DNA from: CAWEFA01 sp963851385 | Lineage (GTDB): Bacteria; Bacteroidota; Bacteroidia; Bacteroidales; DTGW01 | Direction: 5' to 3' | DNA: 64,000 bases | Assembly: GCA_963851385.1 (NCBI GenBank) | Contig: CAWKPE010000010.1 | Location: 1 to 64,000 of the forward strand | Shown: one piece after another, positions 1-9,416 of the stretch | Position numbering within the stretch: the first letter of the stretch is position 1 | Layout: every line of letters starts with the position of its first letter | Program-made: the position numbers and the translations under genes | Notes under the pieces: generated by a model | Database searches by the model: none | Told to the model about the DNA's origin: nothing | Seen by the model: the letters and a program-made list of their open reading frames with translations, nothing else

Positions 1-529
1 CAGGATCATATTTTAATTTTCTTGGTACAACTTTTAATATTTCAAAATGTAAATGGTCAAATAGCCAGCCATATTTATTGAGTTCAGATTTATTCATAAA
101 TCTTGCAATTGGTTTCTCTGATTTAACATGATCGCCAACTTTAACTATTATTCCGGCAATATGTTCATAAACGGTCCAAAAAGTACAGCCAACAGTTTGA
201 TGATGTTCAATAATAATTTGGGCAAAAGGTCCATCATTTCTGATGCTTATAACTTTCCCCGGACATATAGTAAAAACAGGTTCATTAATATAATTTGATG
301 AAGGGCGTTTTATATCAATTCCTGTGTGAAGATGCTCCGGAACTGAAGGCCTCGATTTTCTTCTCTCACCAAAATTTCCAATTTTGGTGAGAGAAATTAA
401 TTCAATCCTGCATCTATTTTTAATTAATACAGGGAGTTTAAATTTACAGTTAAGTCTATTTGTTTGTTTATTTAATGCAAAAAACGGAACTATTAAAAAA
501 AGTACTAATGCAATTTTTAATTTAGTCAT
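1..529 (-). CDS. M23 family metallopeptidase, C-terminus cut by window edge
   Basis: Peptidoglycan-type zinc endopeptidase of the LytM/M23 fold. The reading frame starts at the ATG on the minus strand at 529 and is open to base 1, giving about 176 residues. It starts with a hydrophobic signal/anchor (residues 4-18). The zinc-ligand motif HxxxD is at H68-D72 and the HLH motif at H159-H161, with a YEH triplet at 121-123 in the place where the family has its third conserved histidine. These are the diagnostic M23 residues, so the active site is complete even though the C-terminus is missing. Enzymes of this family cut peptide cross-links in the wall or, when degenerate, activate amidases. The gene lies downstream of the hybrid regulator on the same strand, separated by 15 bases. 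Confidence 0.85.
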   Translation of the reverse strand, partial: MTKLKIALVLFLIVPFFALNKQTNRLNCKFKLPVLIKNRCRIELISLTKIGNFGERRKSRPSVPEHLHTGIDIKRPSSNYINEPVFTICPGKVISIRNDGPFAQIIIEHHQTVGCTFWTVYEHIAGIIVKVGDHVKSEKPIARFMNKSELNKYGWLFDHLHFEILKVVPRKLKYDP

Positions 530-544
530 AATTGTATCAAATAA

Positions 545-3500
545 TTATTTGGATGTATTATCTTTTTCTTTTAACCCATTACTTAAGAATTCTGAAGGTG
601 TAATTCCGAATTGCTGTTTGAAGCAACGGTTAAAATATGAAATACTGTTAAAGCCAACCATATAGGATACTTCAGATATGTTATACTGATAAGCTGAAAG
701 CAATTCAATTGCTTTTTTCAATCTTACAATGCGAATAAATTCGGTGGCTGATTGGTTTGTCAGCACCTTCAGTTTGATATGAAGGTTGCTTCTACTCATT
801 CCAATTTGTTCTGCAAAATTCTCGGCTGTAAATTCGAAATTTGAAATATTTTTTTCGACTATTTCAATGGCTTTCTGCATAAATTTTTCATCCAATAAAT
901 TATGCGAGTAATTCTTAAGGTCAGTTTTTATTTCTTCAACAAATTTCTTTATTATTTTCTTTCGCATTTCTATCAGATTGAATATTCTTGCCTCCAATAG
1001 ATTTAAATTAAATGGTTTAGTAACATAATCATCAGCACCTATTTCAAAACCTTCAATTTGATTATCGATAGTGTTCAAAACAGTAAGTATAATAATAGGT
1101 ATATGACTTATTTTTATATCTGTCTTTATAGCTTTACATAACTCAATACCATTCATTAAGGGCATCATCACATCACTTATGACTAAATCGGGAAATTGAC
1201 TGTAAACTATTTCGAGGCCTTTTTTGCCATTTGCTGCTTCAAATATGGTGTATTTGCTTTTCAGATTATCGAATAAAAAGCTTCGTAGTTCGTAGTTGTC
1301 CTCAACTATTAATATTTTGTATTTCTTTTTTGTACCAAGATGGTTCGCTACATTAACCGATGATTGCTCAAGTGTAGAAATTTCCTTAGTTTCATTTGTT
1401 ATTGCAGGAATAGAATCAATGTTATCTTTTTTTGCCAATTCCTCATTTTTAAAATGATTCTTGCCTAAAGGCAAAAGAACACTAAATGTGCTGCCATATT
1501 TAGGTTTGCTTAGCACAAAAATGTAGCCTTGGTGCATTTCAATAAATTCTTTTGTTATTGACAACCCAATTCCAGAACTAGAAGGATTTGCTAGGGTTTC
1601 GGCATGTACCTGGTAGAATCGTGTAAATATTTTTTCCTGTAAATCTTCCGGAATACCTCTTCCCTGATCAACAACACTTATTTTTATGAAGCCTTCGGGG
1701 AATAAAGAAGAATCGATATTTAATATATCTGAGGAATCAGCTTTTGCTATTCTAATCTTTATGCTTTTTCCATCAGGTGTATATCTAAACGCATTTGACA
1801 ATAAATTGTAAATTACTTTTTCAATTTTATCAATATCAAACCAAACAAAAAGTGAATCGAAAGAAGATTCTACAGTAAAATCGAATGAGTGATTTCGAGC
1901 ATATTCCTGAAAACTAATTGCTATCTCATTGATAAAAGTTACAATTTCATTGCAAGTTACACTAAGTCTAATATTATCTGTGTCAATTTTTCTTAAATCC
2001 ATGATTTGATTTATCAGTCTCGATAATCTTAAAGTATTACGATAAATTATATGATATAAATTATTTCTTTCTTCATTTAGCAGCGTTGCTCCTGATGTAA
2101 TTAACTTTTCTAACGGAGAAATTATCAATGTTAATGGGGTTTTGAAATCATGTGAAACATTTACAAAGAATCTGATTTTAGCCTGGTTAATTTCTATTGC
2201 CTTTTCTTTCTCCATTCTTTCAACCAGCAGGTTATGCTTATAAACATTACGGGAATGCATATAACTATATATAAAATAAGCTAAAACAATCATTAAAAGA
2301 AAATATACTGTATATGCATAATAAGTGAGCCAAAATGGAGGTTTTACGACTATATTTAAAGAGTTTTCTGCAACAATTCCGCTTTCATTAGTTGCCTTTA
2401 CATAAAATGTGTAATTGCCTGATGGAAGATTTGTATAACTGGCTACACGTTGATTTCTAATATTGTTCCATTGCCTGTCAAAATTTTCCAAGTAATAAGA
2501 ATAATTATCTTTATTGGAATTGACAAAGTTGAGCGAGGCAAATTCTATAGCAATAAATGATTGATCGTGTTCAAGTGTTATTTTACTGGTTTTAGCAATT
2601 GAACTCGTAAGTACCGATTTTTGTTTTGGTGAAATTGACTGGTTATAAATGTAAAAATCAGTTAATACAAGAGGAACTTTATATTTACTATGTCTGGTTT
2701 TATCAGGATTAAAAAAAGTGAGACCTTCAGAGCCTCCAAAATAAAGTTTACCACTAGCATTTTTGAAACACGCATCAGGGCAAAATATTGTTGAAGCTAA
2801 GCCATCATCGATATTAAAATTAGTAGATTTTACGAATTCCGGCTCGAATCTTGCCAGTCCTTTATTAGTACTTAACCATAAATAACCACGGTTATCTTCA
2901 AGAATGCCATTAATTACATTGTTAGGTAAACCATCATCAACAGTATAAGTTGTAAACGTATTATTTTCGAAATTAAACAGATTTAAGCCAAATTCAGTGC
3001 CAATCCAAAAACGTTCTTTTGAGTCCTGATATAATGAAAAAATTACATCTGAGCTTATCGAACCCTTTTTATTATTATTTAAAAAAACAACATTTTTCCC
3101 TGTCAAAGGATTGTACATATTAAGTCCATAAAAGCAACCAATCCAGATATGTCCACTTTTATCTTCACAAATGACGCTACAAAAATCATCTGAAATCGAA
3201 TTTGCTCCAGCCCTGATATGCTGAAATGTACTTGAACCCGGTTTAAATATATTGACTCCGCCACCGTTAGTTGCAATCCAAATGTTACCTTTAGAATCCT
3301 GATAAATATGGTTAATAATATTATTACTGAGACCGTCATTATTGCCAGGATTAAAAGAGAACGAATTATATTTATTCGTTTTGGGATCATAAACTACTAT
3401 TCCTCCCAAATAAGTTCCCATCCAGATTTTTCCATCTCTATCTTCAAGTAGTGTCATTACCGACGCAGCTTGTTTTCCGCTTTTAGTTGCTATAGGTGGA

Positions 3501-4669
3501 ATAAAATAGTTGAACTTATGGGTTTTAGCATCAAATTTGTTTATTCCTTTGCCATTTGTACCTATCCATATATTTCCAATCCGATCTTCAATTACAGATA
3601 AAACGTATCCATAATTTAAACTATTAAATTTATTTGGTACTCGTTTGAAATTCTCAAAATCAATAGTCTGAGATTTAATAATATTAATTCCATTTTCACC
3701 ACTACCAATCCACAAATTGTGCTGAAAATCTTCGAAAAGACAATGAACAGAATTGTTGCTTAAACTATTATCGTCAAAATCATCATGAAAGTAATTAATA
3801 AAGGAACCGTCTTTACGGTTGAAAATGGAAAGACCTCCATTAGTAGCTATCCATAAATTATTATGAGAATCTTCGGTAATTTTATTTACGCTAATATGCG
3901 GCAACCAATTTATTTTATCCGGATCGGATAAATATCGTATTAGATTGCCATTACTTTTTGAATACTTATACAAACCTTCATTTGATCCAATCCAGATAGT
4001 ATGGTAATTATCTTCGTATATGCAAAATATTTTATTATATAAGAGAGTATTAATGTTACCATTTACACTTTCAATTCCTTTTAAAATATTTTTACGAATA
4101 TCATATGTAAGCACTCCTAAATCATGCGTGCCAATCCAGTAAATACTATCCCGATCTTGAGAAATATACGTAATTTCACTATAATTTATTTTTGAAAATT
4201 TCTTATCTGGCAATAGAAATTTTTTGAAAACTTTGTCTTTACCGTTATAGATAAAAAGACCCCTGTCCGTTGCAATAAAAATTCTGTTATTAAAATCTTT
4301 GAATATTTTTCCTATTGAATATGTAATATTTTTTGCTGCAAAATATGATATGGGTATATGTTGAAATACTTCTTCAGTAGAATTATAAAAATCTATACCT
4401 TTATTAGTACCAACCCAAAAATTAGAACCATCGCAAAACAAATCGTTGATAGTATTACCAATAATAGTAGTAGAATCTGATGGTACGTGTGTATAGATTT
4501 TTATTTTTAATCCATCATATCGATTTAAACCGTCCTTTGTTCCAATCCATATAAAACCAATAGAATCCTGAGCAATAGACGTTATGCGTCCATTAGATAA
4601 TCCGTTGGTAAGAGTTAAATGATCAAACCTGAGTTTTTGAGAAATAACTGGTATTGCAGCAAAACTCAA
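545..4669 (-). CDS. Hybrid two-component system protein (propeller sensor, kinase, receiver, AraC regulator)
   Basis: One-protein signalling system typical of Bacteroidota polysaccharide loci. Domains in order: two-component regulator propeller repeats (about residues 10-690, many GLNRYDG / WIGT-type blades), a Y_Y_Y domain (about 700-770), one transmembrane helix (about 780-803), histidine kinase with H-box NVSHDFKTPL (about 840), HATPase with GRGIP and GIGLS boxes, receiver with phospho-Asp in DLVISDVMMP (about 1166), and an AraC helix-turn-helix domain (about 1266-1360). The periplasmic propeller of this class binds oligosaccharides released by surface enzymes, and the AraC part activates nearby genes. 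The two glycosidase genes immediately upstream suggest mannan-type signals (inference). No ATG precedes the signal peptide: the listed start is a TTG, and the hydrophobic signal region is open upstream to about 4708. Confidence 0.93.
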   Translation of the reverse strand: MSFAAIPVISQKLRFDHLTLTNGLSNGRITSIAQDSIGFIWIGTKDGLNRYDGLKIKIYTHVPSDSTTIIGNTINDLFCDGSNFWVGTNKGIDFYNSTEEVFQHIPISYFAAKNITYSIGKIFKDFNNRIFIATDRGLFIYNGKDKVFKKFLLPDKKFSKINYSEITYISQDRDSIYWIGTHDLGVLTYDIRKNILKGIESVNGNINTLLYNKIFCIYEDNYHTIWIGSNEGLYKYSKSNGNLIRYLSDPDKINWLPHISVNKITEDSHNNLWIATNGGLSIFNRKDGSFINYFHDDFDDNSLSNNSVHCLFEDFQHNLWIGSGENGINIIKSQTIDFENFKRVPNKFNSLNYGYVLSVIEDRIGNIWIGTNGKGINKFDAKTHKFNYFIPPIATKSGKQAASVMTLLEDRDGKIWMGTYLGGIVVYDPKTNKYNSFSFNPGNNDGLSNNIINHIYQDSKGNIWIATNGGGVNIFKPGSSTFQHIRAGANSISDDFCSVICEDKSGHIWIGCFYGLNMYNPLTGKNVVFLNNNKKGSISSDVIFSLYQDSKERFWIGTEFGLNLFNFENNTFTTYTVDDGLPNNVINGILEDNRGYLWLSTNKGLARFEPEFVKSTNFNIDDGLASTIFCPDACFKNASGKLYFGGSEGLTFFNPDKTRHSKYKVPLVLTDFYIYNQSISPKQKSVLTSSIAKTSKITLEHDQSFIAIEFASLNFVNSNKDNYSYYLENFDRQWNNIRNQRVASYTNLPSGNYTFYVKATNESGIVAENSLNIVVKPPFWLTYYAYTVYFLLMIVLAYFIYSYMHSRNVYKHNLLVERMEKEKAIEINQAKIRFFVNVSHDFKTPLTLIISPLEKLITSGATLLNEERNNLYHIIYRNTLRLSRLINQIMDLRKIDTDNIRLSVTCNEIVTFINEIAISFQEYARNHSFDFTVESSFDSLFVWFDIDKIEKVIYNLLSNAFRYTPDGKSIKIRIAKADSSDILNIDSSLFPEGFIKISVVDQGRGIPEDLQEKIFTRFYQVHAETLANPSSSGIGLSITKEFIEMHQGYIFVLSKPKYGSTFSVLLPLGKNHFKNEELAKKDNIDSIPAITNETKEISTLEQSSVNVANHLGTKKKYKILIVEDNYELRSFLFDNLKSKYTIFEAANGKKGLEIVYSQFPDLVISDVMMPLMNGIELCKAIKTDIKISHIPIIILTVLNTIDNQIEGFEIGADDYVTKPFNLNLLEARIFNLIEMRKKIIKKFVEEIKTDLKNYSHNLLDEKFMQKAIEIVEKNISNFEFTAENFAEQIGMSRSNLHIKLKVLTNQSATEFIRIVRLKKAIELLSAYQYNISEVSYMVGFNSISYFNRCFKQQFGITPSEFLSNGLKEKDNTSK

Positions 4670-5170
4670 AAAAACGAATAAGAAAATTTTATATTCAATC
4701 TTTTTGATATAAGTATTTTTTTATAACATATAAAAGCAAAAGTAGTCAATTCTGTATAATACAATAAAGCTATTTAAAGAATTAGCCTGTCATTCCAGAC
4801 AAGCAATTCAAAGTTATAAATAAGAATTATAATTATAAACTCACGAATTAGGGAAGTGGGAAATAAGCAAGGAATAATTGTAACATGGTAAAAGTGAATA
4901 TTCTTATTATTCTCCAACTTGTACAGAATTATCTTCGAACCCGATAAAGAATTAATTTATTTATGCAAATTAAGAATTGGTATTTGGATAATTGAGTAAT
5001 AAGATTAAGGTCATACTTTGATTCGCTTAGTATGACCTTAATCTTCAGTTAGCTTGAGCTCCAATAGCTATCGAAAGGTAATTTTTACTTTATGCAATGA
5101 CATTGAACCTTTCCTTTCTCATCGCTTGAGCTTTATTAGTTTGAAAAAAATTAAGTTTTAAACGCTCTAT
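4670..5170. other. Intergenic, 500 bases, no gene seen
   Basis: AT-rich stretch between the hybrid regulator start and the end of the GH5 gene. I find no convincing coding frame. It should contain the promoter of the hybrid regulator. The only strong structure is the 16-base-arm palindrome listed separately. Confidence 0.5.
5001..5045. repeat. Perfect 16-bp inverted repeat with 13-base spacer
   Basis: Left arm 5001-5016 (AAGATTAAGGTCATAC) and right arm 5030-5045 are exact reverse complements. The hairpin lies 126 bases past the stop of the GH5 gene, so it could end that transcript, but no U-tract follows it on the minus strand. It may equally be an operator or a REP-like palindrome. The inner motif AGGTCATACT recurs in the inverted repeat near 20745. 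Confidence 0.7.
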
Positions 5171-7861
5171 TTATTTTATAATTTGAATGGTTTTAGACAT
5201 TTGATTATTTTTTGATATAATCCTTAATAAATATGTACCAGATTTAATACTACTGATATCTAAATCTAAATCATTAGTATATTTAGATAACTGCACTATG
5301 TTCGTAAAAATTACTTTGCCTGAAATGTCTACAATAAACAATTTAACAGAACTAATATCACTGCTTTCCAAAGAAATTTTTAAATAATTTTTAGCAGGAT
5401 TTGGATACACCTTTAAACTATTAATTTTATTGGCAAAGGCAATTTCAACCGGATATTGCAGGACTGTGAGAACAAATGTACTATTAGCTTGCTGTCCTGA
5501 AAGATCTTTTGCAATAACAGACATATGATATGTTCCCGTATCTTTAATGACTGGAATACCAGTAAGTATTCTCGTTGAGGTACTAAAAGTTAACCAGGAT
5601 GGTAAGTTCGAACCATCAGAAAGTTTGCAGGTATAAGTCAATTTATCTCCCTGATCGATATCAGTAGCAGTTGCCAAAGGTACCGTCAAGCTGAACTGTT
5701 CAGCAACAATAGCTATTTGATCTGCGATTGGTGCTGAAATAGTAGGTGCATGATTTATGCCAACCGTAAGGTTAAATGAGCATGAATCAGATGCTCCAAA
5801 TAAGTCCTTGACTTTAAGTTTTAAATTGTAGACTCCGATATCGCTATTGTCTGGTGTACCTGAAAGCATAAGGGTTGTATCACTAAAAGTCAACCAGGAT
5901 GGCAAGCTTGAACCGTTTTCCATTTTAATTTCATAGGTCAATCTATCACCTAAATCTGGATCGGTAGCAGTTGAAGTAGGTATAGTTAAGCTAAACGGAA
6001 TATATGCAATAGCTGTTTGGTCAGTAATTGATGTGACAATGGTGGGTGGTGAATTAGTACCTTTATCAGAGAATCCTTGTATCTCGTAAATAGAAAACCC
6101 CCAATTTTCGTCCGGTCTCCGTTTAATACAATTCAAACGCACGTACTTTGTATTCACCGAATCAAAAATTAGTTTATCGTATCCTCCATCGCCTCTTACT
6201 TCAGAATATACAGTCTGCCAATTTACACTATCTGTAGAAACATCAACAGAATATTTTTGTGCATATGCTGCTTCCCATTGAATCATCATTCTCTGGATAG
6301 GTCTTATTGTATCCATTTTGACCAAAAGCCATTGATTATCCAAACCTAATGTTGAAGCCCATCTTGTTGCGCGAGTATTATCATCAGCTTTGCATGGTAA
6401 ATAATCATTACTTTGAACTGATGAAGAATAGATATTACGGAATTTGAAAATGTTAGCAGAAGTGCTGTCTATTAATGCGAAAATGAACGGTGCTATTACA
6501 GATTTACCTCCTGTATCAGTTGCTGTGATATTTATTGAAGCAATACCTGCACTATCAAGTTTGGGAACTACTTTTAACAAACCACCCGAGTTTATAAAAT
6601 ATGCATAAGCATTTGCACTGTCAACCTTATAAGTAAGTCCTGGCACATCCTCGTCATTGAAATAACGGGACAAGCTATCAATTGTAATAGTATCCGATGA
6701 GCCAAAATAAGCCATCCCTTCAGGCAATTTCATTTTTACAGTCGGTGTCATGTTAATTCCTGGTGTTACAATTACAACATGGGAATAGTCTAAATTTTCG
6801 ATAGTTAGTAAAGCGGTGTCACAATCTGACAATGCTCCGTTTTTATCACCGCTGTTTGGTCCTCCAGGTTTGTTTCCATAGGTCCATGAAAGCGCTCCGG
6901 CATAACCTGTGTTATATAATTTCTCATAAGCTTGTACTGGAGTGTACTTTGTGCCATTTTTTTCAGTAATTCCTATTGCAGGAAATTCTCCAATAACAAT
7001 TGGCTTATCTAAACCCCAATGTGAAGCAGGATAATAAAATGGCGATTCATTAATCGTAAAGTTTTGTGGATAATAATGTACCTGGTAAAAGTCAAGATAA
7101 CCTGCTGTATCCTTACCCGCTGCAATTAGTTGTGCTTTGCTGTAATAGTTTTTATGTGTGCTGCCAACATCAGTACTTGCATTGAAACTCCAACTTCCAT
7201 TTGAAACCTTTGCATTAGGGGCTTCACGGTGAATTGCTCCTGCAACCATGTTTATAAAACGTTGAATATATTTCATATCAACTTTTGTCGGAGTCCATCC
7301 AAATTGGGTTGACATTCCTTCAGGTTCATTAAAGACTTCCCAACATAATACTGCCGGATGGTTTTTCAATAGCTTTATCATTGGTATCAGTGCATTTCGA
7401 ATGTATGCCACCGTATATAATGAATCCGTAAGCATAAGTTGATTTCTTGCAATAACATCTGCTGTTCTTGATGAATTAGCTGCCTGTAACATATCAAAGG
7501 ACCACAGGCAAACACTTACAAGGATTCCATTTTCTATGGCAATGTCAAGTGCTGTTTTTAAAGTAGACAACTGGTTAGTTCCCCATCCTGAGACGGAATC
7601 ATTGGTATAAACTGGATTGTTTGTACCATCTACATGAATCCACCATCGCGTACTATTTCCACCGGCAGCTCTAATTTGTTGCATAGCTGTTGTAAAATCA
7701 GCTTGATCAAAACCACTTCCCAGGTCATTTGCGAAATTGATCCAGGCCAGGTTAATTCCGTTTACATAAACATCTTGATTTGCCCGATGAAGATATACTG
7801 GCTGTGATGATAATTTCATCATTAATCCAAGTAATACCAGTATTAAAGTATATTTTTTCAT
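5171..7861 (-). CDS. Secreted multidomain GH5-family endoglycosidase (probable beta-mannanase) with T9SS tail
   Basis: Signal peptide (residues 1-19), then a GH5/clan GH-A barrel (about 25-350). The proton donor E179 lies in WEVFNEP and the nucleophile E292 in VIGEFP, and the HYYP loop is present, so the active site looks intact. The family covers cellulases and mannanases. The WWIHVDG strand and the GH26-like neighbour favour beta-mannan (inference). After the barrel come an Ig-like region (about 370-470), an F5/8-type discoidin/CBM32-like domain (about 475-610), two similar cadherin-like putative Ig repeats (about 615-715 and 715-810, each with LPSWLTF) and a C-terminal type IX sorting domain (about 820-896, with VYPNPAKN). 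The product should therefore be exported and bound to the cell surface or released. It probably belongs to a locus with the adjacent hybrid regulator. Confidence 0.88.
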   Translation of the reverse strand: MKKYTLILVLLGLMMKLSSQPVYLHRANQDVYVNGINLAWINFANDLGSGFDQADFTTAMQQIRAAGGNSTRWWIHVDGTNNPVYTNDSVSGWGTNQLSTLKTALDIAIENGILVSVCLWSFDMLQAANSSRTADVIARNQLMLTDSLYTVAYIRNALIPMIKLLKNHPAVLCWEVFNEPEGMSTQFGWTPTKVDMKYIQRFINMVAGAIHREAPNAKVSNGSWSFNASTDVGSTHKNYYSKAQLIAAGKDTAGYLDFYQVHYYPQNFTINESPFYYPASHWGLDKPIVIGEFPAIGITEKNGTKYTPVQAYEKLYNTGYAGALSWTYGNKPGGPNSGDKNGALSDCDTALLTIENLDYSHVVIVTPGINMTPTVKMKLPEGMAYFGSSDTITIDSLSRYFNDEDVPGLTYKVDSANAYAYFINSGGLLKVVPKLDSAGIASINITATDTGGKSVIAPFIFALIDSTSANIFKFRNIYSSSVQSNDYLPCKADDNTRATRWASTLGLDNQWLLVKMDTIRPIQRMMIQWEAAYAQKYSVDVSTDSVNWQTVYSEVRGDGGYDKLIFDSVNTKYVRLNCIKRRPDENWGFSIYEIQGFSDKGTNSPPTIVTSITDQTAIAYIPFSLTIPTSTATDPDLGDRLTYEIKMENGSSLPSWLTFSDTTLMLSGTPDNSDIGVYNLKLKVKDLFGASDSCSFNLTVGINHAPTISAPIADQIAIVAEQFSLTVPLATATDIDQGDKLTYTCKLSDGSNLPSWLTFSTSTRILTGIPVIKDTGTYHMSVIAKDLSGQQANSTFVLTVLQYPVEIAFANKINSLKVYPNPAKNYLKISLESSDISSVKLFIVDISGKVIFTNIVQLSKYTNDLDLDISSIKSGTYLLRIISKNNQMSKTIQIIK

Positions 7862-8279
7862 CTTATTTATTTTTAAGTTTTATATTGTTATACTATCTGA
7901 TTGTTCCGGTTACGATAACATTGATCTTTTAATTGGCTATACTAATATTAATACTTACATGTGTAATGTAACTTTTTGAAAATTTTTGAAAAATGAATTT
8001 ATAAAAATAGTTAATCCTGTTGAAATTTATTAATGCAAAAAAAAAATCTTTATACTTTCTTAAAAAAATACAATTTAGTTCTACTTTGACAAATTAGGTC
8101 TTTCTTAGTTTTTTCAGCTTTTTTTACCCCAAACCCTTAAGGGAGAAAGCTGAAAAATCGACCAGTTCTCTTTAGGGATTAAGGGTAAAAACTGGTTGAT
8201 TTTGAAATGTGTCAAAGTAGAATTAGTTATGGTGTAAAAACAAAACCTATCAAATTTATTATTGAAAACATTGCTTAGA
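7862..8279. other. Intergenic between the two glycosidase genes
   Basis: A 418-base gap on the minus-strand path from the GH26-like to the GH5 gene. It holds the compound palindromic element (listed separately) and, nearer the GH5 start, an AT-rich stretch that should contain that gene's promoter. No coding frame is seen. Confidence 0.5.
8079..8222. repeat. Compound palindromic element with 13-bp terminal inverted repeats and two internal hairpins
   Basis: The ends TTCTACTTTGACA (8079-8091) and its exact complement (8210-8222) enclose two further stems. One is 12 bp, 8110-8121 with 8146-8157. The other is 7 bp perfect, extending to about 10 with one mismatch, 8161-8167 with 8190-8196. The motif CCCTTAAGGG sits in the first loop. 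Nested arms over 144 bases suggest a small non-autonomous mobile element, or a strongly structured RNA or terminator between the glycosidase genes. No ORF lies within it. Confidence 0.7.
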
Positions 8280-9416
8280 TTATTCTGTTATTTCATACAT
8301 CGAAGGTAAATCATCTTCAAAAAGAGTATATGGATCATTTTCAAACTGTATGAAATTTTTTACACTAGGATGACCAGGGAATGGAGCAAAGTAATTATTA
8401 ATATCTTCATTTCTCCAAACCATAATAAAAGCAATGTTTTTTGCAACGCTATCATTTTTTATTGGATAAAGCAAACTTTTTGTCCACCATTTAGGATCGG
8501 TAATGCATTTCTGACCTGTTTCAGTAAGAGCAGAAATTTTATTCTCTCTTTTTGCTAAATTTACCAGTAAACGTAATTGTGAAATAGCTTTAGGAACTAA
8601 ATCTCGTTGTTGAAAATCTATATAATCATCTAATCCCAAAATATCAACAAAATCTTTCCCGGGATATCTTTGAAGATAATTACTATCTGACAAAACCCGT
8701 CCAAAAGAATATGCATAAAGCACATTATGTATATTTTTCTTGTCTCGTAAATATTTCACTGTAAACTGCCAAAGTGTTTTGAATTGTTCAGGTGTGCAAT
8801 GATTTTTTCCCCACCAATAAATATTTTCATTTTGATCTTGAAAGGGTCTAAATATAATAGGGATGAATGTCCCTTTTTTAGATCTTAAATCAAGAATAAA
8901 ATCTGCTAATTTATCTAGCTTTTGAATATAAAAATCATGCATTTTTCCACCTGGTAAAATATGCAGTACAGTCCTTGTTGTGTCCGTAAAATTATTATTG
9001 CTAATGGGCCAATCGAAGCGCCAAATTATAATATTGATACTTCCCCGCTCATAAGCTGATTTTATCCAGAATTTAATTCGGTCAAAATTTATAGAATCTG
9101 CATTGCATCTCGACCCAACTTTTCCAATATCCCAACCATAGATAGAGGGAAATGAACCACAAACGTCATTTATATCAGAACGCAGATCTTCATTTTTCCA
9201 ACCAACTCCGCATGCTGTTGCATCTTGTTGACCGAACAAAGTGTACTTGGTTGCAATTTTATTTAAGTTGTAGAATAAGGCTTTTGTTTCAGTTGTTGCA
9301 TTCTTATCAACTAATTTAATATCAATTTTCGAATTAATATCATTGCTGTTATTTTTGTAATAACATGCAACGCCAATAAAAAAGATAAAACTTAATGCGA
9401 ATAAAATCTTCTTCAT
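8280..9416 (-). CDS. GH26-like lipoprotein with altered catalytic motif
   Basis: 378 residues with an N-terminal signal ending in GVAC (C18), a slightly non-standard lipobox. The overall pattern is that of family GH26 beta-mannanases: LFGQQD near residue 61, GWDIG near 95, FRPF near 189, YWWG near 200 and the nucleophile motif ALTETG (E299). The usual RPxHE proton-donor motif reads RPFQD here, so Asp194 replaces the catalytic Glu and Gln193 replaces the His. The usual WHxxNP motif reads WRFDWP (132-137). The protein is probably surface-exposed and works with the neighbouring GH5 enzyme on mannan, but it may be a binding protein, or hydrolyse a different glycan, rather than be a normal mannanase. 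Confidence 0.75.
   Translation of the reverse strand: MKKILFALSFIFFIGVACYYKNNSNDINSKIDIKLVDKNATTETKALFYNLNKIATKYTLFGQQDATACGVGWKNEDLRSDINDVCGSFPSIYGWDIGKVGSRCNADSINFDRIKFWIKSAYERGSINIIIWRFDWPISNNNFTDTTRTVLHILPGGKMHDFYIQKLDKLADFILDLRSKKGTFIPIIFRPFQDQNENIYWWGKNHCTPEQFKTLWQFTVKYLRDKKNIHNVLYAYSFGRVLSDSNYLQRYPGKDFVDILGLDDYIDFQQRDLVPKAISQLRLLVNLAKRENKISALTETGQKCITDPKWWTKSLLYPIKNDSVAKNIAFIMVWRNEDINNYFAPFPGHPSVKNFIQFENDPYTLFEDDLPSMYEITE

Noticed and set aside
384..665. 93-residue plus-strand open frame near the window start
   Set aside because: It overlaps both the M23 peptidase N-terminus and the AraC end of the hybrid regulator on the opposite strand, and both of those are clearly coding.
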